Part shown: one piece after another, positions 1 to 12,602 of the stretch
Layout: each line of letters starts with the position of its first letter
Numbering within the stretch: the stretch's first letter is position 1
DNA from: Sordariomycetes sp. S80-01Y
Lineage: Eukaryota; Ascomycota; Sordariomycetes
Assembly (NCBI GenBank): GCA_037042185.1
Contig: JAXQJY010000021.1
Coordinates: 868,001 to 932,000 of the forward strand
Length of the DNA stretch: 64,000 nt
Reading direction: 5' to 3'
Position numbers and translations under genes: made by a program
The notes under the pieces: model-generated
What the model was told of the DNA's origin: nothing
Database searches by the model: none
What the model saw: the letters and a program-made list of their open reading frames with translations, nothing else

Positions 1-866
1 AAGCTTTTCCGCCGACTGCCACACAACGCCCCTTGACAGTGATGACACCTTACATCTGGTAAACCTACTTTCCTTGGCCGTAGTTCACGAACTCAATGTA
101 GTCGTCAACCACTTGGATGCAGGAGGACAAAGGCAATATCTGAATCATACCCCAACCCTCCACGCCACTTATTCTTATCAACCTGCTGAGACCTGAGGCT
201 GACGGGGGCCTCACAGGGAGCAAGCTCTATAATATTGGGAAGGTTTGTCATAGATGAAAGCACTACTGTGCATTCGTGCGTAGCTCGCACGAGGAGCTAG
301 CTTTCCGCAAATCATGATGTGCTAGCGCCGGACCATGCGCTGATTCACGAGCTACGGCTGCAGATGTGGGATCTTTTGATGGTCATGAACAACTCATGCT
401 CGGCACCTTCTGGCGTTGTGCGCCTGACTTCCACAACTGTAGCTTCGGCTTGGATTGCAGAGTAATTTCAAGCACCAAGTGTTCCAGCACATGAAGATAA
501 TCGATTCGCTTGCTCTATCAGAGGATTCTGATGCTATAGAATAAATATATACAATAAGTAAAGAGTTGGCCTTGGCCTCAGCCTGTCGGCAGCGGAATCG
601 ATCCACCAAACATATTTATCAAACACGAAGTAAAGGGAAGCCTTTGCATTCCAGGCAAGGCTGAGCATCGCGTATTTCAATATCCCTACGCCGCCATGGT
701 CAACGTGTTTCTTCTGACCCTAGTTGAGAAAATACACCCTTGGGGGTCTGAAGTGACCTTCTCAGATGATATTTGACGCTCGACACAAAAGTCTCCTATA
801 TCGTCAAGACGGGCTTGAGAGACCAAGGAGGAGGGGAAGCCGTAATACGTAAACCGTACGATGAGT
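1..866. other. Left flank, no gene recognised
   Basis: This stretch lies downstream of the minus-strand homeobox gene and probably includes its 3' UTR. Only short unrelated open frames (at most 76 codons) are present, none with a recognisable domain or splice pattern. The window opens exactly on a HindIII site (AAGCTT), which may be a coincidence or an old clone boundary. Confidence 0.5.
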
Positions 867-2971
867 CTAAGTCTCGGTTCGACTATCATCCTGACCGAAC
901 GTGAAAGCACCTCCACCGAAAGAGTCCCTCATGGGAGTGTGTGTGGATTGGCTAGCATTGGTGTGCTGTCGTCGAGAAAAATCGAAAGTGGCGCTCGACG
1001 GGGCGCTCATCTGTTGTTCAGAATGCTCTGGCAAGCTTCCTCTTGGAGTGAAGCTGCCTCTAGGTTGGGGTATGTTTATCGGAGCTGTCAAGGGCGCTGG
1101 TGGGTAGCTCGTTGTATATATCGAAGGACTTGTGTACTGTGTTGACGTGGATGCCCCTGGCCGGTTGGCAGAATGAAGACCCGAAGATCTATTCGTCAAA
1201 CCTCCGTATTGACTGCGTAGATCTAGGCTTAGTGGGAAAGTTGCTGAAGTCGCCCTTGAGCGCTGTTGGTTTGGAGATGCCGAGAAGCCAGAGTAGCTCA
1301 AGTCGGAGGGCGTCTGGTCCGTGTCTCCTGGAGAATTGTCAGCTCTAACTGCTCGATGAAGACTTGAGTCGGTAATACCCGAGTAGCTAGGCGCATTGAA
1401 TGTGTGCGCATTGTTTTGAGTGGATGAACCCATCTGATACCCTGATTGTTGTCTCACCGGCGCGGCTGTGGCGCCACCACCGAAGTGGTAGTTCGGATAG
1501 TCGATGGACTCGCCTTTCCATGAATGAGCCGAGCGCAGCGGAGAGTGCACCGAGTCCGCGCGAGGGCGCGAAAGGGTATCTCTTAAGTGCAGTGGCTGCA
1601 ACGGCCGCATCCCTTGATGGCCGTTTCGCGAGGCATCATGTTCTGGCCTCCCTGATGTGCCCGAAGCCAAACCCTGAGGTGCCGTCGCGGAAGCTAACGA
1701 TGGGGGGAAAGTCCCCCCATACTGTCGGAATCGATCGTGCGACGCCGCGGAAAGGGGAGATGTCAAGTCTGCGTTGCTGACACTAACTGAGCTAAAGCCA
1801 GCGTTTTCGAATGCTGGCGTGAGTCCCGTGGGAGACAGGTTCTCGCTCGCATCCGGTCTCTGCACATCAACCATAAGCGGTCTCTGCAAAGGATCGCCGA
1901 ACACATGACCGCCCATCTCAGTAGAGGAGGCCACATTCGGTCCTAGTCCATGGACAGCCCCGTATGGCGAGTGCAGAGCTTGAATGTTGTCGAAATTCTC
2001 GGGGACTGCCCTCATTTTGATCACTCGATCGCGGTCTTCAGCATTGAGTCGCTTGATTTTAGCCCGCCTACTCATCATTAGCCCTGGGAACCAACCGTGC
2101 AAGTCAGTCGCTTACCTGTTCTGGAACCAGACCTGGACTTGCCTGGGGCTCAATCCTGGTATCTCCCGAGACAGTCGATCTCGGTGGGCTGCATCCGGGT
2201 GTGGCTGCTTGACGAACTCGCTCATGAGGAATCTCGTCTGTTGGTGGGTGAGCCTAGGAATCGTCAGCCACGGCAACCTTCATGTAGAGGGCAGCAAGCC
2301 TACCTAAAGCGCTTCATCTTTCTCCTCGCCGCGCTGCGTTCGGCGGCAGTGAGAGGACGCCCGGAAATGTCAGCATCTCCTTCGTCGTCATATTCCATGC
2401 CCTCGTCGTCTTCGTCCTTTAAGGACAGCAAATGGTCCTCCGGACCCCCGCTAGCTTCTGGCGCAAGCCACTCTGCGGAGGATTGTTCTGCTCCTCGAAA
2501 CGAGCCAAAGTGTAAGCGTGAATTCTGAGGCTGGCTTTCACACTTCTCACGACCCTCAAACTGGCTCGAAGCCTCTTCATTGGGACCATCTCGTTGTTCT
2601 GAGTTACTGTGCTGAGTGCGTGTGATCGGGAACGAATTCGAGTTCACATCCTCCTCTTCTTTGACCACAACGTCCATCTCTCGAGGGTGAATTTCCATCT
2701 TTGAGGTCTTAACGCACTGGGCCGCAGCATCCTGAGTTGGGTTGAACGATGCCGACAGGTTCACCTCCACATCTTGCTCTGATAGTGGAAAGGGAACCTG
2801 CCACTCCGAACCTGTTGATAGAGATGTGGACAAGACCTTCGACATGCGTTGTTGGTGGTCCTTCGAGAAAGTAGTATCTATTAGGCCAACAGGCCAGTGA
2901 GCGTGCTTCGCGTCGTGGTGCTGAGCGGCCAGCATTTGTCGGATCTTAACGATCCAGCGCAGGGCCTGCAC
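867..2971 (-). CDS. Homeobox transcription factor, Htf1/MoHox2-like
   Basis: A predicted nuclear DNA-binding regulator. Three exons: 2304-2971, 2116-2253 and 867-2067, with GT-AG introns of 50 and 48 nt; the join gives 668 aa. The homeodomain spans about residues 212-275 and is split over all three exons; its recognition helix contains WFQNRRAKIKR (WFQNRR at 265-270), with the second intron inside the first of the two arginines. Directly after it comes the stretch RAVPENFDNIQALHSPYG, which I associate with the Htf1/MoHox2 group of filamentous ascomycetes, known to control conidiogenous cell (phialide) formation. The acidic N-terminus (residues about 130-205) and the Ser/Gly/Pro-rich C-terminal 380 residues look disordered. 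The start at 2971 is the first Met in the open frame; a further upstream exon cannot be excluded. Family assignment is firm, the exact orthologue is an inference. Confidence 0.85.
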
Positions 2972-5900
2972 TCAAGACGATCATGCCAAGGCGCAATGGT
3001 GTTCTCCCGACCAGTCGGCGTCTCATAAATAGAGCGCAAAGCGTTTGAGCAGCGAATAGGGGCACCGTGCGCGGGTATTGCTGATAGCTTGTGAAGTCAG
3101 CGATATGTTGAAGACAAATCGTGGTTGTGAAGGCTTGACGGCGCTTGGATCCCAGGCAGGCGCAGAAACCAAGTTGGCCTTGCGTGGGGTAAGAGTGTAG
3201 AAGTACTGTCGTAGGAGCAAATGGGAAAATAGTGATTTTGGCGTACCTCGCCTCGAGCGTGCTTGCGTTTGGCCGTTCGGCGGCTAGCCGCCAGTCAGGG
3301 ACGATTCAGCCACTGGTATGCCCCAAGGACCTCCGTTGTCAAGACCACGGGTAACGACGAGGAAGTATGTGTGCCAAGTATATGTTCCACGAGGCGGGAG
3401 GCAAGGCAGGGCAGTTTGCCACGTCTGTGAGCGTAGACGCTGTGGCTTGCTTTGGCTATTGAGCAGGGCTTAGTTTTCGCGAGTGTGATGATAGTTGACT
3501 CTAGCCAAATCAAGAGCAGCCAGATTAGCTTTCTGGCGGTCAGGACCGTCAAAATTTGATCAACTATGATGTCCTCCCGCGATGATAGAGGTAAGATTGA
3601 TGGAGGGTGGACGCCGGAGAAATGTCGATGCAGGACCGGGCTGAGGATCGAGGCCTCGTACGTACCCAGGACTGTCAAGCAGCGAATTGAAGCCGGGACA
3701 GTAGGATGTGAATGAAAGTTTCTATCGGGTGGATTCTCGTATGGCAGATCAAAAGATTATGATTCGATCTGTGATGAGAAGTGCCGTGTACGCAGCCAGG
3801 GTCCCGAGTCTGGTTTCTCGGAGGCCAACCTTGAGTTCCGTGCAGTGACTCCCGGTTCTCCTGGTTGATGGCCTGGGTGTAAGAGAAGTGACCCTCCAGC
3901 TTGTATGCGACTTGCCTTGAGTATCTCGGCTGAAATGGTTAATGCAATAGTTCGCGACTTGTGCTCAGCCAGAAGCAGCCCATGTGCCGGCCCTGACCAC
4001 TCGTTGCAGTGTTAACCAAGCATTAACATGGAATAATGCTTCGAGGCTCGGCTAAGAGCAGAAACAAAAACGCCGGCAGGGCTTTTCTCCTGCAGGCTGG
4101 ACGTAGCAGAAGCCATTTCTTTGGGGTGGCAGAGGGAAAGCAGGGCGGACGCGGTGATCCGAGCCCTACTGCGTCGGACGCAGCCATACCCCAACGGCCA
4201 CAGTACCGCACCATCAAAGCTAGCACTGGCTCATCGAAGAGGGCTGATACAACCCACTCGAGCTGTGTCAACTGCGCAGGATGCTGCCCACCCTACGATG
4301 CGTGTAAGCATGTCAGTCTAGGCTCCGGGGGAGGTCCCGCCGTGATCCCGGCGCCAAACTACGTGGTGCAAGTGTCAAAACCGAACTATTGTGTCCGTGT
4401 ATGTTTGTCTGATCCTAGCCAGTGCTGGGCCCGGGCATTTGGAGATCCGAATGGAAAATGGCCCTACGACCGAGATCGTGACTGGCAAGGGTGAGATGAC
4501 AGAGACCAGTGACACAGATCAGTTTTCGGTGGCCCATCGAAAACACTGACCTCGGGAACAAAGGAGGTTGACATGTACGCCGACTCCTTCACTGGTCCTT
4601 CATTGTATGAGCCATGTATCGAATTGGCGGGAGACTGCATGGCCAGCATGACAGACCGGAAAAGTGGTAGAAACTGACCAATAGACCCATGTAGAATCTA
4701 GGTGCCAACGGCAAGACCGCGAAATCGAGCGCTCGTCGTATGAAAGGGAGGGGCGAAGGGTTTGAAGGGCGGAGACCTGACAACGGCGACAAGGATGCGG
4801 CCGGGTCAGGGGTGGCCGGCGCCGCATCAAACACGACAATGAAACCTCTTCTCATAGGCGCGCTCTTCGTGAAGTCAGTGTTAGGCGGGATAAGGTTGCG
4901 AGATGTCAAACATCATGATCCGCGGAGGCTCCTAGACCTCTTTTGGCCGCGTCTTGCGCTGGTCTTGCCCTGTAGTGGTAGCGCGCGAAAAGGGGCCAGC
5001 CAGGAATTCAGGTACGCGGCCATGGCCGTCGGCCCTCTCGGCCTGGAGCCCCGACTTTTGAGCTCAGGTTGTCATCTCTGCTGAGCGCTTACGGGGGTTG
5101 CGGTGTTTTTGTCATACTGTGATGAAGATGGAGATTGATATGAGGTCAAGATCGAGTTTCTCGATGAGGTTTCGCGCCTTCCTCCACCACCTCCGCGATA
5201 AGTTGAAGTACGCGGCGCAAGGAAGCGACGACACCGGCACAGCGTACCTTCCACAATTTCCAAATAAAATAACAGCAGGAGCGGACTAGAAAAAGAAAAC
5301 ACTCCTGTTGGGGTAGCGTACGGCATTGTTTTCTCCTCCACATCAGCGAACATGCGCGATGCCACCTCACCACAATCACAGTGCTCGACACCACCGCAAC
5401 TCCCAACGGATCTGCCTGCATGCATCTGCGCGTGACAATTCCACCGGCCACCGCCACGCATCGTTGTCGTTTCTAGAAGCAGCGGTAAATCCAGGAACAG
5501 ACTCGAGACTTGCCGCTGGAAGGCAACGATCGATCCAGTTCCGTCATCAGGATAGCCGCTCCCCCTATTCGGGCGCCAACCGAGACAGGCCCCCCAAACA
5601 ACACCCCTGACCAGCCTCGCCCGGCTCCGGGGTCTAGGGAAACTGCGCCGAAGGAGCCGTCCAGCCTGATTCCGACACTCGCCAGCTCAGTTTAGGTCTG
5701 CCGGCGCCGTGCAATGTGCGACATCCGTGGAGCCTCGACACCGCTGGTGCAACGCAGTTTGTACGCCTTTGGGCAAGTCTCGTCCCGCTTGGTCCGTGAT
5801 CGAAACAGGAAACACCACATGTCGATCACAACCAAGGCTTCTTCAACCGCACGTTCAAGACCCAACTCTTCTGGAGCCCCTCTCAGGTGCAGAGTATCAT

Positions 5901-7551
5901 CGCTAGTGATGGGCTTGCGGCCCGGTCGCAGAGCTTGCAGTCCTCTTGTGCTAGAGACTACGACCCGGCGGTCACATCCCACGAGACATAGAGGAGACTC
6001 AGCAGCCAGAGGCTCTCACGAGGCAGCGGTTGAGCTGACTCTATCACTTATCGCCCCCCAATGGCTTTTACCAATGCTCCATTTTGCCCGACTAGAATCC
6101 TCCGCGATATTGCGACTCACGATGAACGTATGCCCCTGTCAACTCGTAAGTGCTAAGTAATCGAGGTTCTCAGCTAAAGAGCGAGGCGTTTTTGGGAGAC
6201 GATATGGAACGTCAGGCTGAACCCTGTGCGACCTTTGCCTTCTTGGAAGGGCAATGCTGGCTGTCACCTAAAATATCGTGGCCTCAAGAGCTTTCGGTGG
6301 CATTGCACCGTGTTTGCGAAGCAGCGAATTGATTGGTTGATGATCAACTCGCCCTACAAGACCAACTACCAATGCACGAACCCGCCTCACCGAGAGCTTC
6401 TTCCCGTCTGTCAAAGTGTATCAACTAGGGTAGCCAACGCTTCTACGCGGATAGCCACAATGTTGTTATGGAGCCCCAAGATTAATCGATTCACTAGGGC
6501 AACAAACCCGAGAACACGGAGACATGGAGTTGGCTGAGACATACTGGCTGGGTCGCGAGGGAACAAGCTTATCAGCAGGTCGAACCGGAGAGTGGCCAGT
6601 GTGCTCGAGCTCGGAGACCTTTAACGGATCATTGAACAAGCTTGCGAATCGCTTTGATCAATGGGCAATTCGGGGCTTCATTTCAAAATCCGTGACCCGA
6701 GATTGACGGACGGCCGCATCACTCATGTACAAAGCCGTCTCACCAGCATGACTTTGACCCCCCTTTCCACCCGTGACATGTTGTGTCGAGGATCAACTGG
6801 GCGAGGTTTCTCCCCTTGAAGTTTGGTAGAATACTCGAGTGCACCCTTCATTGGAACATCGGAGCACGTCGTGAATGCATCAAGAGCGGCATTTGAAAGG
6901 GATGGGTAACATAGCTGGTCCCAACAGTTTCGTCCCAGGGCCGGAGTCTCCATCGGATGTGAACCCGCGATCCTGCCAAGACGGCAGGGAAGTTATTATC
7001 AGACTTATCGTGATTGCAGGAGTCAAATTCGGTATGAGAGGCAAATATCTGGCTCGATTGTTATGAGGGATGAGTCTCTTTGAAACCCTGACCCATGACC
7101 TGGTTCGTGGTAGGTGCCCGCCGCGTTTCAATGTCCAGCCCTAGGCGCATGTAATACTACAAGAAATGGAGGCAAGCTTCTTGATCATCATGATCAACCC
7201 TGAAGGTTGGCTAAGTAAGTAGTTCATCGTTGACAATGATGTTACTTGTCAAGTTGCTAGGGTCGTTACCCACAATGAACGGTCACTCTGCTTAACAGTA
7301 CCGCATTGACCGTTTCTGAACACATCACAGAAACCCATTGGAACGTAACCCGAATAAACTTTTTGTTGACTTCACGTTTTGCATCGCCAGTGTCGGAAGC
7401 TCGAGGGCCAAGATGGGCCCACGAAGTCTTTCTGTGGAAATTCTAAGATGAAGAAGAAAAGTCTTTATATACGAACAACTAGCTCTCCCACACTCCACAA
7501 CGAAGTGACGGATCGAGAGTACGCTTGATGCTCCATTCAGAGATTGTAGTC
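2972..7551. other. 4.6 kb gene-poor stretch upstream of the homeobox gene
   Basis: I see no gene with a recognisable product here. The open frames (longest 152 codons, 4036-4494 +, and 148 codons, 5714-6160 +) overlap each other on both strands, are arginine/serine/proline-rich and show no conserved motif. Long regulatory upstream regions and long spliced leaders are common for fungal developmental regulators, so this is most likely the promoter/5' leader region of the homeobox gene plus the 3' flank of the dehydrogenase gene at 7552. Confidence 0.5.
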
Positions 7552-8607
7552 CTAGTAGTCGTAGAATCCCTTTCCACTCTTCTTACCAAGCCATCCGGCA
7601 TCGACCATTTTACCCAACAACACGCTGGGTCGGTACTTAGAGTCGCCCGTCTCCTCATGCAATACTTTCATAATGGCGAGACAAGTATCCAAGCCAATGA
7701 AGTCTGCAAGCTGAAGTGGTCCCATGGGTACGTTTGTGCCATTCTTCATAATGGCATCTATCGAGTCTCGGTCTCCAACGTTCGTCTCCAGACAAATCAC
7801 AGCCTCGTTGATATAAGGCATCAAGATGCGGTTGGCAAGAAATCCGGGAGAATCTGCCGACACGCTCGTAACCTTGCCCATCTTCTTACAGAACTCGACA
7901 GCCGTATCCAACGTCTCCTTGCTGGTTTGCAACCCACTGATGATCTCGACGCCCTTCTGCACCGGTACAGGGTTCATGAAGTGAGTGGACACAACGCGCG
8001 AGGAGGCGGATGTATCTGTAGGATCGGTCGTTGTTGCAGCAGCGATTTTCGTAATTGAAATAGAGGAGGTGTTGGTCGCGAGGATAGCATGCTCGGGGCA
8101 GATCTGAGCAAGCTTGCTGAAGATGTCGAACTTGAGCTTGGGAATCTCGGGGACGGCCTCAATGACGAAGTCTACGGATGACAGGTCCTCCATCTTCGTA
8201 CTCGAAGACAAAAGGCCACGGGCCTGATCGGCCTGTTCTTGCGTGATCTTCGACTTCGAAACATCCTTTGCGAGCAACTTGTCTGTGTAGCCATTAGTCC
8301 CTAGTTCGCATCAATTGACCTCTCAAACCATACCCGCGAAAGCAAATCCCTTGTCCAAAGCCTTATCCGAAGTATCAATAAGGGTTACGGGCACATTAGC
8401 GTTGCGTGCAGCGACAAGCGCAATGCCCAACCCCTATCCTGGATCAGCGGTGACTCCTTCACATGTCGAAGCCAAACCTACCATCTGCCCGGCGCCAATG
8501 ACGCCCAGCTTCTTCACCTCGGCAGCGTACTGTCTAGGAGAGCTGCTGAAGCAGCGCGCTTGACGCGCCGTGCTCAATGCACGCATACGAAAGAGTGAGG
8601 TCGCCAT
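7552..8607 (-). CDS. Mitochondrial 3-hydroxyacyl-CoA dehydrogenase (SCHAD/3-hydroxybutyryl-CoA type)
   Basis: Catalyses NAD-dependent oxidation of L-3-hydroxyacyl-CoA to 3-ketoacyl-CoA, the third step of beta-oxidation, used for short-chain fatty acids and branched amino acids. Three exons (8482-8607, 8334-8433, 7552-8282) give 318 aa, the usual length for the monofunctional enzyme. The first 30 residues (MATSLFRMRALSTARQARCF...) are Arg/Ser-rich without acids, typical of a mitochondrial presequence. The Rossmann motif GAGQMG is at residues 38-43 and is interrupted by intron 1 exactly after Met42. The catalytic-type segment STHFMNPVPV and the C-terminal PLQLADFIGLD and KSGKGFYDY motifs of the HAD C-terminal domain are present. 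It is divergently arranged with tof1 across 296 bp. Mitochondrial location is inferred from the N-terminus. Confidence 0.93.
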
Positions 8608-8903
8608 TTTGGGTGATGTTGTGCAGGGACAGATTGGAGGAGAATTCGAGGGCGGAATATGATGAGATCACGGTGACGGGTAACCTCGGCTTTCTGCGGG
8701 GTGCCGGGTGAGCGCTTATCGGACGGTTGATGTCGGCTACGATAAGGTATGGTAGTGGGTCGCGGCCATTTACACGCTTGAAGCTGGACGCGTCGAGACG
8801 CGTTCGACCCTTATGGTGGGATGTCCAACTTTCGTGATTGACTCCGACACCATCGAACTGACAACCTTCCCAACGGGCGCCGTGGGTGAGCTTCGACACC
8901 AAA
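8608..8903. promoter_or_regulatory. Shared divergent promoter region (dehydrogenase / tof1)
   Basis: Only 296 bp separate the two start codons of oppositely oriented genes, so both promoters must lie in or overlap this interval. I do not see a clear TATA box; start sites cannot be placed from sequence. Confidence 0.6.
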
Positions 8904-11900
8904 ATGGAGGGACCAGAAGGCACCACGGACACTGTTCACTTTGAAGTCCGCGCCCACATCAACAGTCTCGTTTCTGCTGTAAGGACTCTTCCTAGCCTCA
9001 CTGCGTAGGTCCTACAACTAACCCTTTCCAAGCTTGGTGGTGTAAGCGGCGACGATGACGGCAAATACCAGCTCGGAGACGATGCGCTCGAGGTTCTTCG
9101 TGATCTCAAGCGCTGGATTCGGTTCCACGACGAAAAGCTAAACCGAATGGACGTAGCACGGTGCATCAGCGACGCCAACCTCATATCCGGCGACCTCCTC
9201 CCGATTCTATCCCTTTGGCCGGAAAACGCCCAAGACAGCAAATACAAGTCTCGAATCGCTCTGGCCTGCTTCGAACTCATGGTGCCCCTGACGTGGCCTA
9301 TTGAGCGCAATTTGGAACGCATGACCAAGAACCACCACCGACATATACCGGTCCTTGAACTCTCGCAAGTAGCGTACAAGAGGGCCATTGTGAACTACGA
9401 TGGGGCGAGGATATTACACAGCGCCGTGAGGGTGGCATTGCCGGCTATGGCCATGCCCATTGGTGACCGGACGCAAAGAGACCAAGGGATTATCAAGCTG
9501 GTCTTATTCTTCCTCAGGAACATTGCTGCTATTGCGCCACCGCCAGGCGTCAAATACGACGGAGATGAGTCGCAAATCTCGAGGTCGGCTACCATTGATG
9601 CATTCTCGTATCAGGATATCTTCCATGTCTTGCTGACGCTGGCCTCAAACATGGGGGAGGACTTCAAGACGGAGGATACTACGGTTATGGAGATCATATA
9701 TCATCTCGTCAAGCGGGTCGAGATCGACAAGATGTTCATGAATGAGTCGGAGCGCAACAAGGCTGGAGGTGATCATTTGGCAGAATTGATGAGGAAAGAG
9801 GAGGCTATGCTGCAAGCACAGAGGCAAAACCGTGGATCAAGGCACAATCGTTTCGGCACGATGATATGGGTGAAGCGGGACGATGGCAAGATGGCAACTT
9901 TGACCGGTCAGGATGCTATCGCGAGCGCATCAACAAGGCAACGAAAGATGGACGAGAACAAGACATACAAGCCACCGCGCCGAGCAAAGAAGGAAGATCC
10001 CTTGGATCGAGAGATAGGCCTTCCACCCAAGCTGAATACCCGCGCCCACAACCAGCTTCGGTCATTCGTTGAAGATTTCCTCGACGCCGGTTTCAACCCT
10101 CTTTTCTACAGTTTACGCAAGTCGCTCGATCGCGAGGCTCCTCATGTCATGATCCACCACCGGAGGCAGTTCTTCTATCTCATTGCCTGGTTCCTGGAAG
10201 CAGAACGAGCGCGAAAGAGGTTCAACAAGAACAAGTCGAAAAAAGATGGTGAGGATGTCACCAGCTTCAATCTTGTGGCTGGGGTCTTGAACCAGGAGAT
10301 GTTCATCACGCTCAATCGAGCCTTGCATGAGGCCTATGAGATGAAGGACTGGTACGAGCTTTCAGCAGTCATGCGATGCTTTACTCAGATTCTTATCACC
10401 GTGCAAGAAATGCAATCGTGCGGTAACGAGGATGACGAGGAGATTGCAGAGAACACGCTGAGTCGTCTGTTCTACGAAGAAGCCACGCACGACGCCATTG
10501 CCAACATCATCAGAACCTACAAGGACCAAAGCTTCGACTACCTCGACGCCTCTACAGAACTCGTCCATCACTTCCTCCGAGTCTTGGAGAAGTATTCTCA
10601 GCAGAATACCGATATGCAGGTCCGCTCCCGAAAACGGACTAGGCGGAAGAAGAAGGCTGCTCAGCAGGCGGAGGGCGCTGAAGAGGTGGATGAAGAAATG
10701 GACGGTTCGGAAGACGATGAGGCTAACGCTCAGATGACGACCAAGGAGCGCAAGTTCGACTTTCACCGCTTCGCAGCGCGTTTCACGCCGCAGGGCGTAG
10801 TCGACACCTTTATCGCCTTCACGAAGCACTACCATGATCTGAACCCGACCCAACTAAAGCGCGCACATCGATATCTCTACCGAGTTGCTTACAAGCAAGA
10901 AGCAAGCGTCATGCTCTTCCGCGTCGATATCATCCACCTACTCTACAACATGATCAAAGGTCCCAAACCCTTGGAAAAGGGGACTGGCGCCTTCAAAGAG
11001 TGGGACTCCTTGGTCAAGGGAATCCTGAAGAAGATGACCGCTAAGATCGAGGAACGCCCCGAACTCATAGTGGAGATGTTGTTCAGCAAAATGGGCAGCA
11101 CCGCCTTCTTCCTCGAGAACGGCTTCGACAAGGCGACTGTTTCAAGCAAAACTGCTCAGAGGCCAGGCGCGGAGCTTGAGTTCAAATACACAGAGGAAAA
11201 AGACAGGCAAATCGCCATTGTGGTGGGCGTCTTGCTTGACCGGAACCAGGCAGATCAGATTGCTTGGCTGAAGAAGGTACTTGAGAATGCCGAACTTGAG
11301 AGGAGATCTTTTGAAGACTTGGAGCGGGCGAGACAGATGGAAGAAGACCCCTTCGACGATGAGGCGAACACTACGAAAGAGCCCGCCATTCCGCCTTTGA
11401 TATTCGTCAAACCAGACGACGACGCTCGGCAGACGGCCATGTTCAAGAACTCTCACCTTCGTCTCCTGATGACGACGGCTGGTCTGCAACGCCTCAGCCC
11501 GGCGTATGAGGAAACACGCGATACGGCCTGGGTCGTTCCCTCTGAAGTCAAAGCAGACGACCTCAAAGACACCATTCACTACATCAACCAAGCCGAGTTC
11601 AACCCGCCAGCATTCGAGGATGGCGCTCTGGCAGAAAGCCAACTGAAGCGCAAGACGGTGCCGAGGAAGAAGGCCGCCTTCGATGACGACGAGGAAGATG
11701 GCGCTGACTTCCTCGATGACGAAATGCTTTTCCCAGCCGGTGGACCGACCGCAAGGCAGGCAATTGACGGACCTGAAAAGCCGAAAAAGAAGCGCAGCAG
11801 GAGGAAGAAGGATCCGGAGGAGATGGATCAGGAGGATCTCGACGAAAAAGCACGGAAGCGCAGGGAACGCGAGCTCGAGAAGGCCAGGAAGATCAAGTCG

Positions 11901-12398
11901 GCGCTCTACGTCAAACCTGGTGACGATGAGTTCGACTCTGAAGAAGACGAGGCCTTCTTTGCCAGAGAACGAGAGATCGCGGCCAAAGCGGCGAAGGCGG
12001 CCGGCATGGCCAGCACTACTATTATCCCCGAGAAGGCAGCGCCCAAGAAGCGCAAGTCCACGACACTGCTTAGCGATGACAGCGACGCTGCCGATGATGA
12101 CGAGGACGACAGTCTTTCGGTGCCCAAAGTACTGAGCAGCCAGGAGACCGGGGACAGCGAAACGGATGACACACCTATTGATGGGAGTGATAGCGAGGGC
12201 AGGAAGAAGAGGAGGAGACTGAGCCCAGAAGATGACGATGATGCCAGTGGTGAGGAGGACAATGCGGCCATGATTGGCGCTACCAAGTCTGCGGCTTCCG
12301 TTCAGGATGACGAGGACGACGAGGATGTCGTACCCGTGCCAGCCAGGAAGCCTCGGATCAGAGGAGGATTTGTGATTGACAGTGACGACGATGAATGA
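8904..12398 (+). CDS. tof1: Replication fork protection factor Tof1/Swi1 (Timeless family)
   Basis: Tof1 (Swi1, Timeless) with Csm3/Swi3 forms the fork protection complex, which keeps the replisome coupled and supports S-phase checkpoint signalling in the nucleus. Two exons: 8904-8978 and 9033-12398, intron 54 nt; the product is 1146 aa. The splice yields the conserved start EVRAHINSLVSALGGVSGDD followed by YQLGDDALEVLRDLKRWIRFHDEK, a Timeless N-terminal signature. The Timeless core extends through about residue 380; further helical sequence runs to about 850. The last 270 residues are highly charged, with KKRSRRKKD-type basic patches alternating with Asp/Glu/Ser runs. The ATG at 8904 is the only start that leads into the conserved N-terminus. 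Convergent with the transporter gene downstream, 204 bp between stop codons. Confidence 0.95.
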
Positions 12399-12602
12399 TG
12401 CTCGGGCAAGGAAATCGGCGTTAAGGCTTTAGGTATATGGGTATAATGTTCAGGGGCAAAATCAAACTCTAGCTAGCTCTGTATGCATGGTATCATCAGA
12501 AGGGTATCCCGCTATCCGCCTTCCTCTATGCGACTTGTTGTGCTGTGTACCACGATGCAACTTGGTTACCACAAACGGATCGCTTCCAACTCTAAACGCT
12601 CT

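Noticed and set aside
5714-6160. 148-codon plus frame in the gene-poor stretch
   Set aside because: Composition is unstructured, no signal peptide or motif, overlapped by minus-strand frames.
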